Below, piece after piece: positions 60,796 to 64,000 of a stretch of DNA of 64,000 nucleotides. The stretch comes from Gemmatimonadota bacterium (GTDB lineage: Bacteria; Gemmatimonadota; Gemmatimonadetes; Longimicrobiales; Gaopeijiaceae). Under the pieces are notes generated by a model. That model saw nothing but the letters and a program-made list of their open reading frames with translations, did not search any database and was not told where the DNA came from. The stretch spans positions 310,001 through 374,000 of the forward strand of contig JAWKQO010000003.1 of assembly GCA_041390105.1 (NCBI GenBank), read 5' to 3'. The translations under genes and the position numbers were made by a program. Position 1 is the first letter of the stretch, and each line of letters starts with the position of its first letter.

Positions 60796-63398
60796 GCGGG
60801 CTCACGCCGGAGCGCTGGGAGCAGGTCTCGGCCATCCTGGACGAGGCCCTCGAGGTCTCCCCGGAAGAGGTCGCCCCCCTGCTGGACGCGCGCTGCGGCG
60901 ACGACGCCGACTTGCGCCGCGAGGTCGAGCAGATGCTCGAAGCCTGCGCCAAGGCCGAGCACCTGATGGACCGCCCACCCGCCCTTTCCGTCAGGGGGAT
61001 GATCTCCGGGGCAGAAAGCCGCGGGCAGATCGAGGTCGGCGATATCGTTGGCGCCTATCGCATCCTGGATCTATTGGGGCGTGGCGGAATGGGCGCCGTG
61101 TATCTGGCCGAGCGCGCGGATGGCGAGTTCGAGCGCCAAGTAGCGCTGAAGGTCGTCAAGCGCGGGATGGACTCCGAGGAGATCCTCGAACGTTTCCGGA
61201 GCGAGCGTCAGATCCTGGCGGGGCTGGAGCACCCCAACATCGCCGGGCTCCTCGATGGCGGCATCACCGCGGATGGGCGGCCGTTCTTCGCCATGGAGCT
61301 CGCGGTGGGCGAGCCCATCGACCAGTACTGTGACCGCCTGCGCCTACCGCTGGAACAACGCATCGAGCTCTTCGTGACCGTGTGCGAGGCCGTGCAGCAC
61401 GCCCACCGCAACCTGATCGTCCATCGCGACCTGAAGCCCGGCAACATCATCGTCACCGAGCAAGGCGAGGTGAAGCTGCTGGACTTCGGCATCGCCAAGG
61501 TGCTCGATCCCAGCCAGGGCGCCGACCGCACACGCGCGTTGGGGGTGCGTTTGACCCCCGAGTACGCAGCGCCCGAACAGGTGGTGATGGGGCCCACCAC
61601 CACCGCCACCGACGTGTATGCGCTGGGCGTGATCCTCTACGAGCTGCTGAGCGGCCAACGGCCGTACGTCTTCACGTCAGGCAGCATGCAAGAGATCGAG
61701 GACCTCGTCTGCAATACCGATCCACGCAGACCCAGTACACGCATCACGTTCCGCGACCCGGAGGCGAAGGAGGAGACCGGCGGGTTGCCACAGGCGAGCT
61801 GGCTGCGCTCCACCAATCCGGGTGCGCTGCGGCAACACCTCGCGGGTGATCTGGACTCGATCATCCTGAAGGCGATGGAGAAGGAGCCCGCCCGCCGCTA
61901 CGGCAGCGCCGCGGAGCTCCGCCAGGATCTGCTCAACTTCCTGCACGGATTGCCCGTCGAGGCGCACGCCCAAACCGGACTGTACAAGCTGGGGAAGTTC
62001 ATCCAGCGCAACCGCCTTGTGGTCGCGCTCGGCAGCGCCGCCTCATTGGCGTTGGTGGTTGGCGCAGGGTTGGCCACCGCGTTCGGGGTGGAGGCGCAGA
62101 AGCAGAGACGGATCGCCGAGGACCAAGCCGAACGCGCCCAGAAGACACAGGATTTCATGGTGTCCGTGTTGGAGAAGTTCGACCCCAACGAGACCGATGG
62201 GCGCGCGCTCAGCTCGAAGAACCTGGTCACGCGCGCTCTCGCGGAGCTGGACACCTTGAGCGGGCAACCGCTGCTCAAGGCCGGCAGCCTGAACGTTCTA
62301 GGGCAGGTGGCCTTCAACCTGGGGGAACGCCATCTGGCGGACTCCGTGTTCCGGATGAGCCAGTACATCCTCACCACGGACACCACCGACACGTCTCTCC
62401 TGGCGACGGCGCTCAGTTGGCGCGGGCGTCTGCTCAACGAGCGTGAGGAGCCGGAGGCGCTCGACTACCTGCGGCAAGCGATCGCGCTGCGGGAATCGGA
62501 GCCGGATCACGACGATCGACTGTTGGCAGCGGACTACATGGAGCTGGCTTTTGCGCTGACGGTATCGGCGAGTGCCGACGGGCGAACGGAAGACCAGAAA
62601 GCGGCGGAGCTTGCCGAGTCAGCGCTCTACCTGCAACAGGCGGCGAGCCTGCCGTTGAATGACCGACTGCGTGCTCGACGGCTCGAGTATCTCGGCGACC
62701 TCGCCTTCACGGACCGTGATGCCGCCGGAGCGCTTGAGCGCTACCGTGAGAGTCGTGACTTGCGAACGGCGGTGCTTCCTCCGAATCACCCTGAGCTGGG
62801 CCGTGCTTGGCTGGGGCTTGGTCACGCCTACCGGGCTCGCAATGATCCCGACAGTTCCCTGATCGCATTTCGTCGGAGCGCCGACATCTTTGAAAACGCC
62901 TACGGCGAGCGCCATCCGCTGTTGGGGAGCGCCGTGTACCAAACGGGGGCCACGTTGCGGGACGAGGGTCGCCAGACGGAGGCGGAGACGTTGTTCCGAC
63001 GTGCGATCGAGGTTTCCGACCCCGCCGAACGCACCGAGGTTCGCACTCTCTGCGTCGCATACGAGGCGCTCGGCCGTCTTCTCTTCGATCAAGGACGCTG
63101 GCAGGCGGCAGAGGCGCCTCTTCGAGAGGCGATTCGCCTCCTACCCCAGTTTTCCCGATTGCGCCCGATCACCAACCGACCGCGCATTCTGTTGGCACGC
63201 ATCCTCTCCGAGCGCGGCGACATAGACGAGGCCAGCGAGCTCCTGGGCGCGGTCCTGGCGGATACAGAGCCAGGAGACACGCGGCGTCGAGAGGCCCTCG
63301 AGCAGCTCGTTTCGCTGGAGTCACGCCGGGGCCGCTCGGAAGAGGTAGACCGCTATAGGGCGCTCCTGAACCGGGAGCCGGTGGCCGCGACCAACTAG
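60792..63398 (+). CDS. Ser/Thr protein kinase with C-terminal TPRs
   Basis: 868 residues. An N-terminal 80-residue region precedes a full Hanks-type kinase: glycine loop LGRGGMGAVYLAE, VALKVVKRG (catalytic Lys), VHRDLKPGNII, LLDFGIAKV and APEQV near the activation loop. A membrane helix (LVVALGSAASLALVVGAGL, about residues 409-428) leads to an extracytoplasmic region with TPRs (for example ELGRAWLGLGHAYRARNDPD, AETLFRRAIEVSDPAERT). It likely receives an outside or envelope signal and controls the coupled sigma factor. Confidence 0.93.
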   Translation: MSGLTPERWEQVSAILDEALEVSPEEVAPLLDARCGDDADLRREVEQMLEACAKAEHLMDRPPALSVRGMISGAESRGQIEVGDIVGAYRILDLLGRGGMGAVYLAERADGEFERQVALKVVKRGMDSEEILERFRSERQILAGLEHPNIAGLLDGGITADGRPFFAMELAVGEPIDQYCDRLRLPLEQRIELFVTVCEAVQHAHRNLIVHRDLKPGNIIVTEQGEVKLLDFGIAKVLDPSQGADRTRALGVRLTPEYAAPEQVVMGPTTTATDVYALGVILYELLSGQRPYVFTSGSMQEIEDLVCNTDPRRPSTRITFRDPEAKEETGGLPQASWLRSTNPGALRQHLAGDLDSIILKAMEKEPARRYGSAAELRQDLLNFLHGLPVEAHAQTGLYKLGKFIQRNRLVVALGSAASLALVVGAGLATAFGVEAQKQRRIAEDQAERAQKTQDFMVSVLEKFDPNETDGRALSSKNLVTRALAELDTLSGQPLLKAGSLNVLGQVAFNLGERHLADSVFRMSQYILTTDTTDTSLLATALSWRGRLLNEREEPEALDYLRQAIALRESEPDHDDRLLAADYMELAFALTVSASADGRTEDQKAAELAESALYLQQAASLPLNDRLRARRLEYLGDLAFTDRDAAGALERYRESRDLRTAVLPPNHPELGRAWLGLGHAYRARNDPDSSLIAFRRSADIFENAYGERHPLLGSAVYQTGATLRDEGRQTEAETLFRRAIEVSDPAERTEVRTLCVAYEALGRLLFDQGRWQAAEAPLREAIRLLPQFSRLRPITNRPRILLARILSERGDIDEASELLGAVLADTEPGDTRRREALEQLVSLESRRGRSEEVDRYRALLNREPVAATN

Positions 63399-63420
63399 TC
63401 GGCCAGGCGCCTGCGGCGGA

Positions 63421-64000
63421 TCATCCGCCCGGCCGCAAGGTCAGTCCCAGCGAAAAGCTCCCCCAGGTCAGGTTGTCGCCAACACCCGTGCTGGTGCCGC
63501 CACCCGGCTGCAGGAAGACGGGGTCGTCGCGCTGCATCCAGTGCATCCGCGCCATGCCCCGCACGCCGACCGAAGAGGTCAGACGATACTCCGTGGTCAC
63601 GGCGCCAGTCACATAGAGATTGGTTTGACCTTCGATTCCCCACGCGGGGATGCCATTCACGTTGGAGGACGGCTCACCATCCGTCTGTCGATGGATGCCG
63701 ATGCCGCCGACGACATTCCAGGCCAGCCGCTCGCCTTGCAGCCCCGGCCAACGCCAGGTCGGGCGCACCAACAGTTGGAGATGGAAGGCCGTCCCGTGTG
63801 TCAGTCCCAGGCTTGCCTGTTGGGTCGCTCCTCCGCCGGCAGGGCCACCGTTGCCTCCGGTCGGTCCATCCCACGGCCATCCACCGGCCCGCGAGTACCC
63901 TGCCGAAAACCCGATGCCTCCACCCATCAGATCGACGTCCAACATGTCGACGCCGCCGGTGTTCAGGCAGGCCAGCGAGCTCTGGAAAGCCGAGAGTCCC
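63421..64000 (-). CDS. Outer-membrane beta-barrel-like protein, C-terminal part
   Basis: The frame is open through the right edge, so the beginning is missing; 192 residues are visible. Short alternating strands rich in Gly, Thr and aromatic residues (HLQLLVRPTWRWPG, LAWNVVGGIGIHRQTDG, TNLYVTGAVTTEYRLTSSVG, VRGMARMHWMQ, SFSLGLTLRPGG) fit a small beta barrel, possibly a lipocalin- or OmpW-like protein. A Gly-rich loop (GGNGGPAGGGAT) lies upstream. No specific family can be named from this part. It converges on the kinase gene. Confidence 0.55.
   Translation of the reverse strand, partial: GLSAFQSSLACLNTGGVDMLDVDLMGGGIGFSAGYSRAGGWPWDGPTGGNGGPAGGGATQQASLGLTHGTAFHLQLLVRPTWRWPGLQGERLAWNVVGGIGIHRQTDGEPSSNVNGIPAWGIEGQTNLYVTGAVTTEYRLTSSVGVRGMARMHWMQRDDPVFLQPGGGTSTGVGDNLTWGSFSLGLTLRPGG

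Overview
The window is about two-thirds G+C and carries 62 protein genes, two of them cut by the window edges. I see no tRNA, rRNA, CRISPR array, insertion sequence or phage gene. The cell is Gram-negative: there are lipid A and LPS genes (LpxL-type acyltransferase, MsbA-type exporter, KDO transferase WaaA, GT9 heptosyltransferase), TonB, porin-like proteins and lipoproteins. A PorX-type regulator, a stand-alone carboxypeptidase-like/plug protein, an ECF sigma factor coupled to a Ser/Thr kinase, and many secreted peptidases together suggest Gemmatimonadota or a nearby phylum. That is inference from gene content; no rRNA is present to settle it.

Layout. 1-1.9 kb: tail of a CPBP intramembrane protease, a small secreted protein and a 6-bladed propeller lipoprotein. 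2-5.4 kb: gyrB, a DciA-like gene and recF (minus strand), without dnaA or dnaN beside them. 5.5-7 kb: an enoyl-CoA hydratase and ssb. 7-10.9 kb: an island of unknown genes in which three encode the same roughly 80-residue helical domain, together with a small ribbon-helix-helix gene, a candidate small RNA and a cluster of DnaA-box-like motifs. 11-16 kb: a secreted alpha/beta hydrolase, rpsU (TTG start), and a minus-strand 3-hydroxyacyl-CoA dehydrogenase and thiolase. 16-24 kb: a minus-strand run with DinB, a degenerate GspE/PilB-like protein, an isocitrate/isopropylmalate-type dehydrogenase, a cupredoxin-like lipoprotein, a zinc-ribbon protein, a TPR protein and a histone-H1-like Lys/Ala-rich protein. 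24-27.3 kb: orphan hydantoinase B, a DUF6941 protein and a GT9 glycosyltransferase.

27.3-36.3 kb: a compact minus-strand envelope operon that begins with porX and continues through msbA-like, lpxL-like, GT2, DUF3108, an ICMT-like methyltransferase, waaA, rsmD and a cupin. 36.5-42 kb: a plug-domain protein, a PstS-like protein overlapping a porin-like gene, and a divergent histidine kinase with a sigma-54 response regulator. 42-43.7 kb: a Tat-type Rieske protein with two His-bearing membrane proteins, which looks like a small electron-transfer unit. 44.1-45.3 kb: a protein-glutaminase-like enzyme with a new N-terminal region. 45.4-54.8 kb: a small membrane protein, tonB, ctaB (heme O synthase), then a peptidase series (P1/DmpA, two tandem S10 carboxypeptidases, S9) and an ankyrin protein. 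54.8-60 kb: typA, a dCMP-type deaminase, a class V aminotransferase and serA; the last three overlap by single bases. 60-64 kb: ECF sigma factor, Ser/Thr kinase with TPRs, and the end of a beta-barrel-like protein.

Translational coupling through 4-base ATGA or GTGA overlaps is frequent (nine gene pairs), and TTG starts are used in at least four genes. The observations I rate highest are the three-gene domain family with swapped domain order (7.0-10.9 kb), the cytosolic protein-glutaminase-like enzyme, the predicted di-heme membrane protein linked to a Rieske protein, and porX at the head of the LPS operon.
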